This document shows positions 34,703-43,677 of a stretch of 64,000 nt of DNA, in pieces. The DNA is taken from assembly GCF_000621605.1 (NCBI RefSeq), contig NZ_JHXX01000002.1, forward strand, positions 1 to 64,000. Direction: 5' to 3'. Under the pieces are notes generated by a model that was given only the letters and a program-made list of their open reading frames with translations, made no database searches and had not been told where the DNA came from. Source of the DNA: Butyrivibrio sp. MC2021 (GTDB taxonomy: Bacteria; Bacillota; Clostridia; Lachnospirales; Lachnospiraceae). The position numbers and the translations under genes are program-made. Each line of letters begins with the position of its first letter. Position 1 is the stretch's first letter.

Positions 34703-37270
34703 ATGGATTCCAAGTTTACAGTAATGGCCGCAGATGCTCTCAGACTTGCCAAGAAAACAGCAAGAAGCCTTAAGCTCAATTATGTGGGCACAGAGCATAT
34801 TTTGATGGGCCTTATTCTGGAGGACGGAAGTGTGGCTTCCAGAATACTTATCGATAACGGAATAGACGAGAATCGCATGATGGATATGATAAGGGACCTT
34901 ATCGTTCCGGACAGCAGCGTCAGAACACTTGACAAGGACGGTTTTTCACCCAGAGCCGAGAAGGTTCTTGAGGAAGCCCACAGAATGGCTGAGAGATTCC
35001 ATGCGGACAAGACCGGCACGGAGCATATTCTTCTTGCCCTTATCAAGGAGGGAGAGAATGTTGCCGTAAGGCTTATCAGCACATTGAATGTACCGGCTCA
35101 GAAGATTTATGCCGAGACCCTGGCAGCAATGGGAGAGGATCCCAACCTGGTCAAGGAGGATCTTGGCAGAAAGGCAGCTCCCAAGGCAGGCAAGAAGGCA
35201 TCTATCCTTGCCCAGTACAGCAGAGATATGACTGCCCTGGCATCAGAGAACAAGCTTGATCCTGTTATCGGAAGAGAGAGGGAGATCAAGAGAGTTATAC
35301 AGATCCTTAGCAGAAGGACCAAGAATAATCCCTGCCTTATCGGCGAACCCGGTGTAGGCAAGACTGCGGTAGTAGAGGGCCTTGCCCAGAGAATAGCTGC
35401 AGGCAACGTACCTCTTACAGTTCAGAACAAGAGACTTATGACTCTTGATCTTTCAGGCATGATCGCAGGCTCCAAGTACAGAGGAGAATTTGAGGAGAGG
35501 ATCAAGAAGGTCATCAAGGAGGTTGCTGAGGACGGCAACATCATCCTTTTTGTGGATGAGATGCATACCCTTATCGGCGCCGGCGGTGCTGAGGGTGCTA
35601 TTGATGCCTCCAATATCCTTAAGCCCTCACTGGCAAGAGGCGAGATCCAGATGATCGGTGCCACCACCATCACTGAGTACAGAAAATATGTGGAGAAGGA
35701 TGCTGCCCTGGAGAGAAGATTCCAGCCTGTCAACGTGGATGAACCCACCAAGGAAGAGGCTACGGATATCTTAAGGGGAATCGTAGGTAAATACGAGGAG
35801 CACCACAAGGTAACCGTTACCCCTGAGGCAATCAAGGCCGCAGTGGATCTCTCCGAGAGATATATCAATGACAGAAATCTTCCGGATAAAGCCATTGACC
35901 TTATAGATGAGGCTGCTTCCGCAGTCAGACTTCGCACCATGGGCGTTTCACCCAAGATCAGGGAGATTGAGGACAAGATTGCTTCTCTGGATGCGGAGAT
36001 CGAGAGTGCACTCAAGGCCGGCGACTTCAAGAAGGCCGGTGAGCTCAACAAGGAGCAGAGTACCCTTATGGGCAAGCTCACAAGAGCCAAGGCTGCAGAT
36101 AAGAAGAAACAGCAGTCCATGGGCTTTGTGGTCAATGAAAATGATATCGCCGAGGTTGTGGCTGAATGGACCAGGATCCCGGTTAAGAAGATTGCAGAGA
36201 AGGAGTCAGAGAAGCTCCTTAAGCTGGAGTCAGTACTTCATAAGAGAGTTATCGGACAGGAGGATGCTGTCAAGGCAGTATCCAAGGCCATCAGAAGAGG
36301 CCGTGTGGGTCTTCAGGATCCCAACAGGCCCATCGGCTCGTTCCTTTTCCTGGGACCTACAGGTGTAGGTAAGACAGAGCTTTCCAAGGCTCTTGCGGAG
36401 GCTATGTTCGGTGATGAGAATGCTCTTATCAGAGTTGATATGTCCGAGTACATGGAAGGCCATTCGGTTTCCAAGATGATCGGATCACCTCCGGGATATG
36501 TTGGATATGATGAGGGCGGTCAGCTTTCCGAGAAGGTAAGAAGACACCCCTATTCCGTAATCCTTTTTGATGAAATAGAGAAGGCACATCCCGATATCTT
36601 TAACGTGCTCCTGCAGGTTCTGGATGACGGACACATTACTGATGCCAAGGGCAGAAAGGTCAGCTTCAAAAATACTATTCTTATCATGACTTCCAACGTG
36701 GGAGCCCAGAGAATTGTGGATCCCAAGAAGCTTGGCTTTGGCGCCGGTAATGATGCCAAGAAGGACTACGAGGATATGAAGTCCGGAGTTATGGACGAGG
36801 TCAAGAAGCTCTTTAAGCCTGAGTTCATCAACCGTATAGATGAGATCATGGTATTCCATACCCTCAACGAGAAGGAGATGATGGATATCGTAACTCTTCT
36901 TTCCCAGAATCTGGCCAAGAGATGCAAGACCCAGATGGACATCAACCTCACCATTTCGCCTGCGGTCAAGAAGTTCCTTGTTACCAAGCACTCAGATGCC
37001 AAAATGGGCGCAAGACCTCTTAAGAGAGCTATTCAGTCCACTATTGAGGATGCCATGGCAGAGGAACTGTTAAAGGGTAATATCAAGGCAGGAATGGACG
37101 TTACCGTAGCTCTTAAGGATGACAAGATCACTTTTGTGGGTAAGGACGGCAAGGCCGCCTCCGTGAAAAAAGTTTCTGTCAAGACTACCAAAGCCTCAGG
37201 CAGATCCAAGGTGAAGAGCACCGTAAACACCAAGAAACCGGCTTCAAAAAATAAGAAAAAATTAATTTGA
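34703..37270 (+). CDS. clpC: ATP-dependent Clp protease ATPase subunit ClpC
   Basis: A Hsp100 unfoldase that feeds proteins to ClpP. The 855 residues comprise two Clp_N repeats (about 1-145), AAA-1 with Walker A GEPGVGKTAVVEG (from 214), and a short middle domain with the ClpC-type coiled coil (about 410-450). AAA-2 follows with GPTGVGKTELSKALA (from 551) and a C-terminal small domain. The end carries about 45 extra residues very rich in Lys, Ser and Thr. AAAGGA precedes the ATG by 9 bases; a GTG at 34682 overlaps the gntR stop and lacks a site. The usual ctsR-mcsA-mcsB neighbours are absent, replaced by gntR. Confidence 0.93.
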   Translation: MDSKFTVMAADALRLAKKTARSLKLNYVGTEHILMGLILEDGSVASRILIDNGIDENRMMDMIRDLIVPDSSVRTLDKDGFSPRAEKVLEEAHRMAERFHADKTGTEHILLALIKEGENVAVRLISTLNVPAQKIYAETLAAMGEDPNLVKEDLGRKAAPKAGKKASILAQYSRDMTALASENKLDPVIGREREIKRVIQILSRRTKNNPCLIGEPGVGKTAVVEGLAQRIAAGNVPLTVQNKRLMTLDLSGMIAGSKYRGEFEERIKKVIKEVAEDGNIILFVDEMHTLIGAGGAEGAIDASNILKPSLARGEIQMIGATTITEYRKYVEKDAALERRFQPVNVDEPTKEEATDILRGIVGKYEEHHKVTVTPEAIKAAVDLSERYINDRNLPDKAIDLIDEAASAVRLRTMGVSPKIREIEDKIASLDAEIESALKAGDFKKAGELNKEQSTLMGKLTRAKAADKKKQQSMGFVVNENDIAEVVAEWTRIPVKKIAEKESEKLLKLESVLHKRVIGQEDAVKAVSKAIRRGRVGLQDPNRPIGSFLFLGPTGVGKTELSKALAEAMFGDENALIRVDMSEYMEGHSVSKMIGSPPGYVGYDEGGQLSEKVRRHPYSVILFDEIEKAHPDIFNVLLQVLDDGHITDAKGRKVSFKNTILIMTSNVGAQRIVDPKKLGFGAGNDAKKDYEDMKSGVMDEVKKLFKPEFINRIDEIMVFHTLNEKEMMDIVTLLSQNLAKRCKTQMDINLTISPAVKKFLVTKHSDAKMGARPLKRAIQSTIEDAMAEELLKGNIKAGMDVTVALKDDKITFVGKDGKAASVKKVSVKTTKASGRSKVKSTVNTKKPASKNKKKLI

Positions 37271-37342
37271 TAATGGACTGTCATGAATTATAATGATAGT
37301 ATCATTTAGCAGAACTTATTCATATTTTTTAGGAGGGTCATT

Positions 37343-37753
37343 ATGGCTGTCGTAGAACAGTTGATAAGAGCTGAGCAGGACGGAAGCATCAGCTTCGGCA
37401 ATTACAAGCTTCCTGAGAAGAAAAAGCTTGAAAACTTTGAGCATAACGGGGATATACTCAAGGTTAAGACATTCAAGGACATCACCAAGCTTGAATGCAA
37501 TGAAAACTTCATATATGAGTCTGTACCGGGAACAGCGGTTACAGGATTTAAAGAAACAGATAACGGTGTTGAGTTCTCAGTAGAAGGAGAGAATGATGCA
37601 CAGATAACACTGGGACTTCTGGAAAGTACAGAGTACAGCGTATATGTAAACGGAAACAGCATCGGCAAGATGACAACCAATCTCGGAGGCAAGCTCAATC
37701 TTAGCGTAGAGCTCTCCGGAGAAGGGGCTGTATCTGTAAAGGTTGAGAAATAA
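37343..37753 (+). CDS. Small beta-rich conserved protein (often named endosialidase in Lachnospiraceae)
   Basis: A 136-residue soluble protein. AVVEQLIRAEQDGSISFGNY at the start and YESVPGTAVTGFKETDNG in the middle match a conserved clostridial family that databases often label endosialidase. I see no catalytic evidence for that name. The C-terminal half (EYSVYVNGNSIGKMTTNLGG) suggests a beta sandwich. AGGAGGG precedes the ATG. It has its own terminator and lies between clpC and radA. Confidence 0.7.
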   Translation: MAVVEQLIRAEQDGSISFGNYKLPEKKKLENFEHNGDILKVKTFKDITKLECNENFIYESVPGTAVTGFKETDNGVEFSVEGENDAQITLGLLESTEYSVYVNGNSIGKMTTNLGGKLNLSVELSGEGAVSVKVEK

Positions 37754-37766
37754 ACTGTGATCATAG

Positions 37767-37801
37767 GGAGCTTTTCGATTCAGTCGGAAAGCTCCTTATT
37801 T
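37767..37801 (+). terminator. Terminator before radA
   Basis: A 12-bp stem (ggagcttttcga / tcggaaagctcc, one T-G pair) with a 5-base loop, then a modest T tract (ttattt). Confidence 0.7.
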
Positions 37802-37836
37802 AAGAGAAAGTAAAAGTTTTTGTTTGGGAGAAATAT

Positions 37837-39216
37837 ATGGCAGTTAAAATGAAAACGGTATTCTTTTGCCAGGAGTGCGGCTACGAGTCCTCCAAATGGA
37901 TGGGCCAGTGCCCGGGCTGCAAACAGTGGAATACCATGGTGGAAGAGACCGTTAAGCCTGCAGCCAAGGCTGCAAAGGGAATAAGCGCTTCTCAGAGTGA
38001 GGGCAAGTTTGTAAAGCCCATGACCCTTAAAGAGATCGTCATGGAGGATGAGGACAGGGCTGATACCCATATTGGGGAGCTCAACAGAGTCCTTGGAGGC
38101 GGCCTTGTGAGAGGTTCTCTTATTCTGGTGGGAGGAGATCCCGGTATCGGTAAGTCCACACTGCTTCTTCAGGTGGCGGGCTTTTTATCAGGGGACAAAA
38201 AAGAAGTTCTTTATATCTCAGGTGAGGAATCCTTGAGGCAGATCAAGCTTCGTGCCAACAGGATCGGTGAGTTTTCGGATACTCTGAGGTTCATGTGTGA
38301 GACCAATCTTTCCAACATCGAGGAGGCTCTTGTCAGGACCAAACCTGAGGTTATCATTATAGATTCCATTCAGACCATGTATAACGAGAATGTGTCTTCC
38401 GCACCGGGAAGCGTTTCCCAGGTGAGGGAGTCTACTGCTGTGCTCCTTAGAATCGCCAAGAGCATGAACATCACGGTCTTTATTGTTGGACATGTGACCA
38501 AGGAGGGCCAGGTGGCCGGCCCCAGAGTCCTGGAGCATATGGTGGATACTGTGCTCTACTTTGAAGGGGACAGACATGCCTCCTACAGGATCCTCAGGGC
38601 TGTTAAAAACAGATTTGGCTCCACCAATGAGATTGGAGTCTTTGAAATGCGTCAGGAGGGCCTTGCAGAGGTTCTGAATCCCTCTGAATTCATGTTGGAG
38701 GGAAGACCCGAGAATGCCAGCGGCTCTGTTGTTACCTGCTCTGTTGAGGGAACACGGCCCATCCTTCTGGAGATCCAGGCTCTGGTGTGCCATTCCAATT
38801 TCGGATTCCCAAGGCGCCAGGCCAACGGCACCGATTATAACAGGGTGAATCTTCTGATGGCAGTCCTTGAAAAGAGAATTGGATTGTCCCTGGGAGATTT
38901 TGATGCCTATGTGAATCTGGCAGGAGGAATGAAGATAGCGGAACCGTCACTGGATCTTGCCATCTGTCTTGCCCTTATTTCCAGCTTCAAGAACAGACCT
39001 ATCTCCGACGATATCATAGCCTTCGGAGAGGTGGGACTTTCCGGTGAGGTCAGAAGCGTAAACATGGCCGAGAGCAGAGTGCAGGAGGCCAAAAAGCTTG
39101 GATTTAAGACCTGTATAGTTCCCAAGGCTCTGGCAGGCAAGTTGAAATCTGCTGTCAGCGGCATTGAGATAATCGGAGTGGCCTCTGTATCTGATGCTAT
39201 GGATATATTGAAATAG
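37837..39216 (+). CDS. radA: DNA repair protein RadA/Sms
   Basis: A RecA-like helicase that extends branches during recombination and repair. The 459 residues show the N-terminal zinc finger (Cys11, 14, 25, 28), Walker A GGDPGIGKSTLL (from 99), the RadA-specific KNRFGSTNEIGVF motif and the C-terminal Lon-like domain (ALVCHSNFGFPRRQANGTDY). TTGGGAG precedes the ATG. It stands alone, with 130 bases of AT-rich, promoter-like DNA before the next gene. Confidence 0.95.
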   Translation: MAVKMKTVFFCQECGYESSKWMGQCPGCKQWNTMVEETVKPAAKAAKGISASQSEGKFVKPMTLKEIVMEDEDRADTHIGELNRVLGGGLVRGSLILVGGDPGIGKSTLLLQVAGFLSGDKKEVLYISGEESLRQIKLRANRIGEFSDTLRFMCETNLSNIEEALVRTKPEVIIIDSIQTMYNENVSSAPGSVSQVRESTAVLLRIAKSMNITVFIVGHVTKEGQVAGPRVLEHMVDTVLYFEGDRHASYRILRAVKNRFGSTNEIGVFEMRQEGLAEVLNPSEFMLEGRPENASGSVVTCSVEGTRPILLEIQALVCHSNFGFPRRQANGTDYNRVNLLMAVLEKRIGLSLGDFDAYVNLAGGMKIAEPSLDLAICLALISSFKNRPISDDIIAFGEVGLSGEVRSVNMAESRVQEAKKLGFKTCIVPKALAGKLKSAVSGIEIIGVASVSDAMDILK

Positions 39217-39346
39217 AAAATCATAAAAACATATCGACAAAACAAAAATAATTTCAAATATGATTGATGATATGATTTATAGTCTGTTATGATATACGAG
39301 TATGTTGATTATAGATATTTTATGACCTTTTGGGAGAAGATGTGGG

Positions 39347-41020
39347 ATGAAAAAGCTTTCTAGGAGAGCAATCGTAGCTCTGACGGCGTTTTTATTACTT
39401 GCTGCACTGGGGAACAGAAGTAATTGTTTAAAGGTTAGAGCATCTGAAAACGAAGAAACATCTAAGGTTATAAATGAAGCAAACAACACCGTGTATGAAA
39501 TTAATGAGACTAATGGGGATGGAAGTGATGTGTGCTTTTACATTAGGGGAAAGGGTATCGGCGCAGAAATTCCTGCTGAACCCGGTAACTATCCCAGCAC
39601 TGATTATTCTGATCCGATCAGAATAAATGGGATAGCAAGGAGCACAGATCCCGTTGTTGGCAGTGGATCCGAGGAAAATCTTGGGGAAGATGGATTTACA
39701 GCCAGCAATGAAGTCACTTCAGTCTTGGACGCAGTTCCTACTGCTGATGAGATCAGAACAGTTGTCAGCGAGTTTGATCCGGAGAAACATTTTGTTATCT
39801 GGTACGTGTACAAATTCGCATCTACCAAGGCACCTAATCAGGATGTCAAAATTCACGTTGATGGAGTAATTAAAATTAGAGAGGCTGATACAGAGCCCAA
39901 GGAGCCGGAAGATCCAGAGGAGCCGGAAGATCCAGAGGAGCCGGACCCGGAAGATCCTGCGCCTTCAGACCCTGAAAAGCCGGAGAACCCGGAAAAGCCC
40001 GAGGAGCCTACACCGGATGCCCCGAAGCCTGAGGATCCGGAGCCAAAGGAGCCTGAGATTTTGTTTTCAATTGAGACTATGACTCAGGATTCCGATTTTC
40101 AGTATGACGGCAAGGAACTTGTTCTCGGCGGCTATGTTATCACTCTTCAGAACCTTAAGAATCCTGAGGAAAAGCTGGTGAGCTATTTTGGCCCCTACGG
40201 AGATCCTTTGACAGAAAAAGCGGCAGTGACCGGAGGAGATAGCGGTCAGGTTGCGAAAACGTCAACCTCGGTCACATTCCTTGGAACTACCTATACCGTA
40301 AACGTCGGCGGAGCCTATGTGAAAGTCAAAACTCCCGGCAGCTACGAGATTCCTTTTTATTCAGGGGCAGACATAGTGGACCCGAAGGATATCGTAGTTA
40401 CGGATTCCACAGGAAACAAAGTGGGAAGCGAAGTAAAGCTTCAGGGCAATAATTCAAACGCCAAGGTAAATCAGAGAAAAATAACCATCAAGGCCGGTTC
40501 TACAGTTAAAAACGACGACGGCTCAACCCTTACCAATAATGAGGTCACCATATCAAAGGGCAGCCTTATCAAGGGGCACAAGCTCACCGATGTGGTATTT
40601 AACGGCAGTCAGACGGGAGTGGGCAGCAGTGTCAATGAGATAACCTCCTATAGGATCGTCGATGAAAATGGCAAGGATGTTACAGCATATTATGCAGTTA
40701 CCAAGATAAACGGCAAGCTGGTCCTGGTAAATCCCAATACCGGAGAGAACTCCGGAACCACCGATCTTTCAGGAAGCAGCAACACTGAGAATGCTCAGAC
40801 GGGCAAGAATCTCGGAAAGAACTCGGTAAATACCGTGACCAATATTTCACCCAAACTGGGGGCCGCCAATGAAGTGGATTATACTCCGCAGGTTCTTGGG
40901 GCAAGAAGATCTCCCACAGGGGATAAGACCGATGTTTTGGGGAGAATTAACCTGATACTTATTGCCGCTTCTGTATTGGCCTGGGCTGCTGAGGTTCGCA
41001 GAAAAACAGCTGAAAAATAA
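39347..41020 (+). CDS. Secreted, membrane- or wall-anchored surface protein with a proline-rich spacer
   Basis: A 557-residue exported protein. A signal peptide (about 1-33) is followed by a first domain to about 180. A Pro/Glu/Asp spacer (about 183-243) is encoded partly by 18-bp tandem repeats near 39900-39960. A second beta-rich domain follows (about 245-470). The C-terminus has LGARRSPTGDKTD, then a hydrophobic stretch (INLILIAASVLAWAA) and a basic tail, the layout of a cell-wall sorting or membrane anchor though without a true LPXTG. Possible adhesin. It begins a run of four exported or anchored proteins. Confidence 0.75.
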   Translation: MKKLSRRAIVALTAFLLLAALGNRSNCLKVRASENEETSKVINEANNTVYEINETNGDGSDVCFYIRGKGIGAEIPAEPGNYPSTDYSDPIRINGIARSTDPVVGSGSEENLGEDGFTASNEVTSVLDAVPTADEIRTVVSEFDPEKHFVIWYVYKFASTKAPNQDVKIHVDGVIKIREADTEPKEPEDPEEPEDPEEPDPEDPAPSDPEKPENPEKPEEPTPDAPKPEDPEPKEPEILFSIETMTQDSDFQYDGKELVLGGYVITLQNLKNPEEKLVSYFGPYGDPLTEKAAVTGGDSGQVAKTSTSVTFLGTTYTVNVGGAYVKVKTPGSYEIPFYSGADIVDPKDIVVTDSTGNKVGSEVKLQGNNSNAKVNQRKITIKAGSTVKNDDGSTLTNNEVTISKGSLIKGHKLTDVVFNGSQTGVGSSVNEITSYRIVDENGKDVTAYYAVTKINGKLVLVNPNTGENSGTTDLSGSSNTENAQTGKNLGKNSVNTVTNISPKLGAANEVDYTPQVLGARRSPTGDKTDVLGRINLILIAASVLAWAAEVRRKTAEK

Positions 41021-41052
41021 ATTCATAAAGTATTAAATTCAAGATAAAAAAT

Positions 41053-41092
41053 GTCGATAAGATTAATGATGAATTCTTATCGACGTTTTTTT
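41053..41092 (+). terminator. Rho-independent terminator
   Basis: GTCGATAAG pairs with CTTATCGAC around a 14-base loop, then G and seven T. It ends the surface-protein gene. Confidence 0.85.
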
Positions 41093-41130
41093 GTTGCGTA
41101 AATTTAGAAAAAATGCGGGGTTGGAAGTTT

Positions 41131-42069
41131 ATGAAACCAGGTTTGAAAAAAACTTTTTCTGTTGTCCTTATTATTTTGACTATTATTTCTTTTGTTCTTC
41201 CCTTCGGAATGTTGAAAGTGGAGGCAAGCGCCAAGGATGATCCCTATACTCAGCTTGCCAAGGGCACCACTGTCTACAACGGCAAGGATTACAAGGGTCA
41301 GTACAATCCACTTTTTTATTACCTGAATTATGAGGATTTAAGGCAGGCTTTTGGCACTGATGCTGAAAAGCTTATAGAACATTACGTCATTTTCGGAATC
41401 AAGGAAAAAAGGGTCGCTAACAGGCTTATAGGGGATAGTATAGATTACGTTGTTCCCACCGGAAAAGAGGATGTGGTAATCGTTCAGAAAACCACCCATG
41501 ACAACGGCGGAATGACCTATGCCCAGGAAATACAGGCCAGAAGTATTGCCAAGCAGATTGCTGACAATATCAATGCCAGAGCAGCTGCGATAGATGCCGA
41601 AAAACAGGCTGAGGCTGATGCAAAGAACAAGGGCAAGGATAACAGCAAGAAGAGTTCAGGTAAGTCAAAACAAAAGGAAGTAGAGAAGGTTAAAGACATC
41701 GAAAAGGTAGCCTATGCTTGCGGCGTTGTAAAGGCCTATTGCGACATCGGAACCTACACCACCGAGGGACAGATATACAGGACAGCCTATGGAGTATTTA
41801 TCGGAAGAGAGTATTCCTGCGCAGGTTCCACCAGAGCCCTGGGACTTATCCTGGATTACATGGGAATCACCTGGTATCACAAGAACATCAATCAGTGGGC
41901 AGACCAGTGGTGTCAGGTAATCGTTGACGGACAGGAGGGCTTTGCAGATCCCCTTATTTCCTGTGCCGGCTATGGCAAGCATCCAAATGAGGGCGGAGAT
42001 GCCAAGAAATCCTATTCATATGCTTCAGTAAGAAAGAAATTTGACGTATATACACCGATCATCAGATAA
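41131..42069 (+). CDS. Exported transglutaminase-like protein, catalytic His apparently lost
   Basis: A 312-residue protein with a signal sequence (about 1-35, SVVLIILTIISFVLPFG), an N-terminal region with YNPLFYYLNYEDLRQAFG, a Lys/Ala/Glu-rich coiled linker (about 150-190) and a C-terminal transglutaminase-like core. The catalytic Cys is in REYSCAGSTRALGLILDYMG and an Asp in GFADP. The expected His position reads WADQW, where I expect an H-x-W, so the Cys-His-Asp triad looks broken. It may bind rather than cut or crosslink. GGTTGGA precedes the ATG; an ATG at 41113 lacks a site. The next gene has an intact version. Confidence 0.7.
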   Translation: MKPGLKKTFSVVLIILTIISFVLPFGMLKVEASAKDDPYTQLAKGTTVYNGKDYKGQYNPLFYYLNYEDLRQAFGTDAEKLIEHYVIFGIKEKRVANRLIGDSIDYVVPTGKEDVVIVQKTTHDNGGMTYAQEIQARSIAKQIADNINARAAAIDAEKQAEADAKNKGKDNSKKSSGKSKQKEVEKVKDIEKVAYACGVVKAYCDIGTYTTEGQIYRTAYGVFIGREYSCAGSTRALGLILDYMGITWYHKNINQWADQWCQVIVDGQEGFADPLISCAGYGKHPNEGGDAKKSYSYASVRKKFDVYTPIIR

Positions 42070-42084
42070 CACGGAGTTTTGCGG

Positions 42085-43062
42085 ATGAAGAGAGCTTTGG
42101 GCCTGTACAACAGAATATTGGCAGCTGCTTTAGCTTTTTTCATTGGAACACTAATCTTCGGAGCAGTTTCTGCCGATGCATATACCGTGACTGTTATTGA
42201 CTCTGCCACCTTTAACGGAAACAGCAAAATAACCACGGTGCACATAGGAAGCGATGTATATGAGATCACTTCAGGGGCCTTCAGAAATCTGATAAACCTG
42301 CGGTCCATAACCGTAAGCGAAAATAACCCCTATTACTCATCCTACAGTAACTGCCTATATGACAAGGAAATGACAGAGCTTTTGTGCTTCCCCGCAGCTC
42401 TTTCCGGAGCCTCAATACCTGAGACGGTGGTATCCATAAGAGAGAACGCCCTGTACGGCGTTGCAGATGCCCTTAAAAAGCAGATAAAGGCGGTTATAGA
42501 GAATCAGGCCATGGACGGGGCAACCCTTAGTGAGATCCCCGGAGAGCATTTTGTTTACACGGAAAACGGTCTCATGTGGAGAAAAGCCGACGGATCCTTG
42601 ATCAAGCCTGAGTCTGATCTTATGAAGCAGACTGCAGCTCTTATAGAGGCCTGTACTTCCAAGAACATGGGACAGAAACAGGCCCTCAAAAGGTCCTTTG
42701 ATTTCCTGGTACAGGCGGTGTCCTACGAAAGAAGTATGGAGACTCCCACAGGCAACTGGACCGGCAGCTACGCCCTGAACATTCTGGAGACGGGAAAGGG
42801 CAATTGCTATAACTATGCGGCAGCTTTTGCCTATATTGCAAAAGGCCTGGGCTACGAAACCAAGGTTTGTACCGGAACAGTCACATCTTCCCTCGGAGGA
42901 AGAACTCCCCACGCCTGGACAGAGGTAAAAATGGGAGATGAGTGGTTCATATTTGATGCGGAAATGCAGGATGCCAAGGGCGGTGGCTATTACAAGCAGA
43001 CCTATGGCAGCTATCCCGCAAAACCACTGGAAAAGTCAGCAGCCTATACAATAATCTATTAG
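42085..43062 (+). CDS. Exported transglutaminase-like protein with a short leucine-rich repeat region
   Basis: A 325-residue protein with a signal peptide (about 1-33). A BspA-like leucine-rich stretch (about 45-130; YEITSGAFRNLINLRSITVS, SIPETVVSIRENALYG) precedes a transglutaminase core (about 200-315). All three catalytic positions are visible: Cys in GKGNCYNYAAAFAYIAKG, His in PHAWTEV and Asp in FIFDAEM. CGGAG lies 8 bases before the ATG. It probably acts on the wall or on surface peptides. It is the third gene of the surface cluster, 15 bases after the related gene. Confidence 0.78.
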   Translation: MKRALGLYNRILAAALAFFIGTLIFGAVSADAYTVTVIDSATFNGNSKITTVHIGSDVYEITSGAFRNLINLRSITVSENNPYYSSYSNCLYDKEMTELLCFPAALSGASIPETVVSIRENALYGVADALKKQIKAVIENQAMDGATLSEIPGEHFVYTENGLMWRKADGSLIKPESDLMKQTAALIEACTSKNMGQKQALKRSFDFLVQAVSYERSMETPTGNWTGSYALNILETGKGNCYNYAAAFAYIAKGLGYETKVCTGTVTSSLGGRTPHAWTEVKMGDEWFIFDAEMQDAKGGGYYKQTYGSYPAKPLEKSAAYTIIY

Positions 43063-43080
43063 TTTTCAGGGAGATTTTGA

Positions 43081-43470
43081 ATGAGAAGAATGCTTGGAAT
43101 TGCAACGGTAATATCGGGAGCTGTTTTCAGCATATTTGTGCTGAATCTCCTGCTGTACAGCCTTGTTCCTGCCTACAGAGGAGCTCTTATGATGGTGGTG
43201 CATCATGCGGATGACAGCATCCCCGTAATATCGGCAGAAGGTGAGAGCACCTTTGATTACGTGGAGCCTGTGGTCATAAATACAGGCACAAAAGAAATTC
43301 AAGATGATGAAACAGCTCTTTCTCCAGTTTTTGAAAATTCTCAGGAAAATTTAAAAAAAGATGACCGGAATAAGCCTGAAATTATAGAAAGAACATATTA
43401 TGAAGACTGCGGAACCGGGCATGGATACTGGGTTATAAAATATTCCGACGGAAGTTATGGAATTGAATAA
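43081..43470 (+). CDS. Hypothetical membrane-anchored protein
   Basis: A 129-residue protein with one N-terminal hydrophobic segment (LGIATVISGAVFSIFVLNLL) that acts as a signal anchor, then a polar extracellular domain ending CGTGHGYWVIKYSDGSYGIE. I do not recognise it. AGGGAG precedes the ATG. It follows the transglutaminase gene by 18 bases and is probably exported with it. Confidence 0.65.
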   Translation: MRRMLGIATVISGAVFSIFVLNLLLYSLVPAYRGALMMVVHHADDSIPVISAEGESTFDYVEPVVINTGTKEIQDDETALSPVFENSQENLKKDDRNKPEIIERTYYEDCGTGHGYWVIKYSDGSYGIE

Positions 43471-43478
43471 AAAAAGTG

Positions 43479-43507
43479 TTGACTTGTGTCGCAGGACGTT
43501 ATATAAT
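43479..43507 (+). promoter_or_regulatory. tRNA promoter
   Basis: TTGACT and TATAAT with 17 bases between, 12 bases before the mature tRNA start, as expected for a stable RNA gene. Confidence 0.85.
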
Positions 43508-43519
43508 CGAGAATGTCGT

Positions 43520-43592
43520 CGGGGTGTGGCTCAGTTGGTAGAGCACTATCTTAGGGAGGTAGGGGCCGCGTGTTCGAATCACGTCACTCCGA
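43520..43592 (+). tRNA. tRNA-Pro, anticodon AGG
   Basis: A full cloverleaf can be folded. Acceptor CGGGGTG pairs with CACTCCG, the D arm is GCTC / GAGC, the anticodon stem is CTATC / GGTAG with loop TTAGGGA, the variable loop is GGGCC, and the T arm is GCGTG-TTCGAAT-CACGT. The loop gives anticodon AGG, which reads the proline codon CCU. C1-G72 and the GTGGCTC start are typical of bacterial tRNA-Pro. Two oddities: A at position 34 is unusual for bacterial proline tRNAs, and the CCA end is not encoded (ATT follows). It is followed by a terminator and an integrase remnant. Confidence 0.88.
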
Positions 43593-43597
43593 TTGTC

Positions 43598-43626
43598 AAA
43601 AACCGCTCAGTTGAGCGGTTTTTTTG
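43598..43626 (+). terminator. Rho-independent terminator after the tRNA
   Basis: AAAAACCGCTC-AGTT-GAGCGG, then seven T. Confidence 0.85.
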
Positions 43627-43639
43627 TGTCCATTTTCTC

Positions 43640-43677
43640 AAAATGAGTGACCAAATAAGAAAAATGAGTGACCAAAT
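43640..43677. repeat. Two 17-bp direct repeats, candidate integrase arm sites
   Basis: AAAATGAGTGACCAAAT occurs at 43640-43656 and 43661-43677, one exact repeat every 21 bases (two helical turns). They sit between the tRNA and the 3' end of the integrase remnant, where arm-type binding sites of tyrosine integrases usually lie. Confidence 0.55.

Noticed and set aside
37343..37753. Endosialidase activity
   Set aside because: The name is common for this family, but I see no sialidase motifs in 136 residues.
39895..39965. Short tandem repeats considered as a CRISPR array
   Set aside because: They are in-frame Glu-Pro-Glu-Asp codons inside a surface protein, with no unique spacers and no cas genes.
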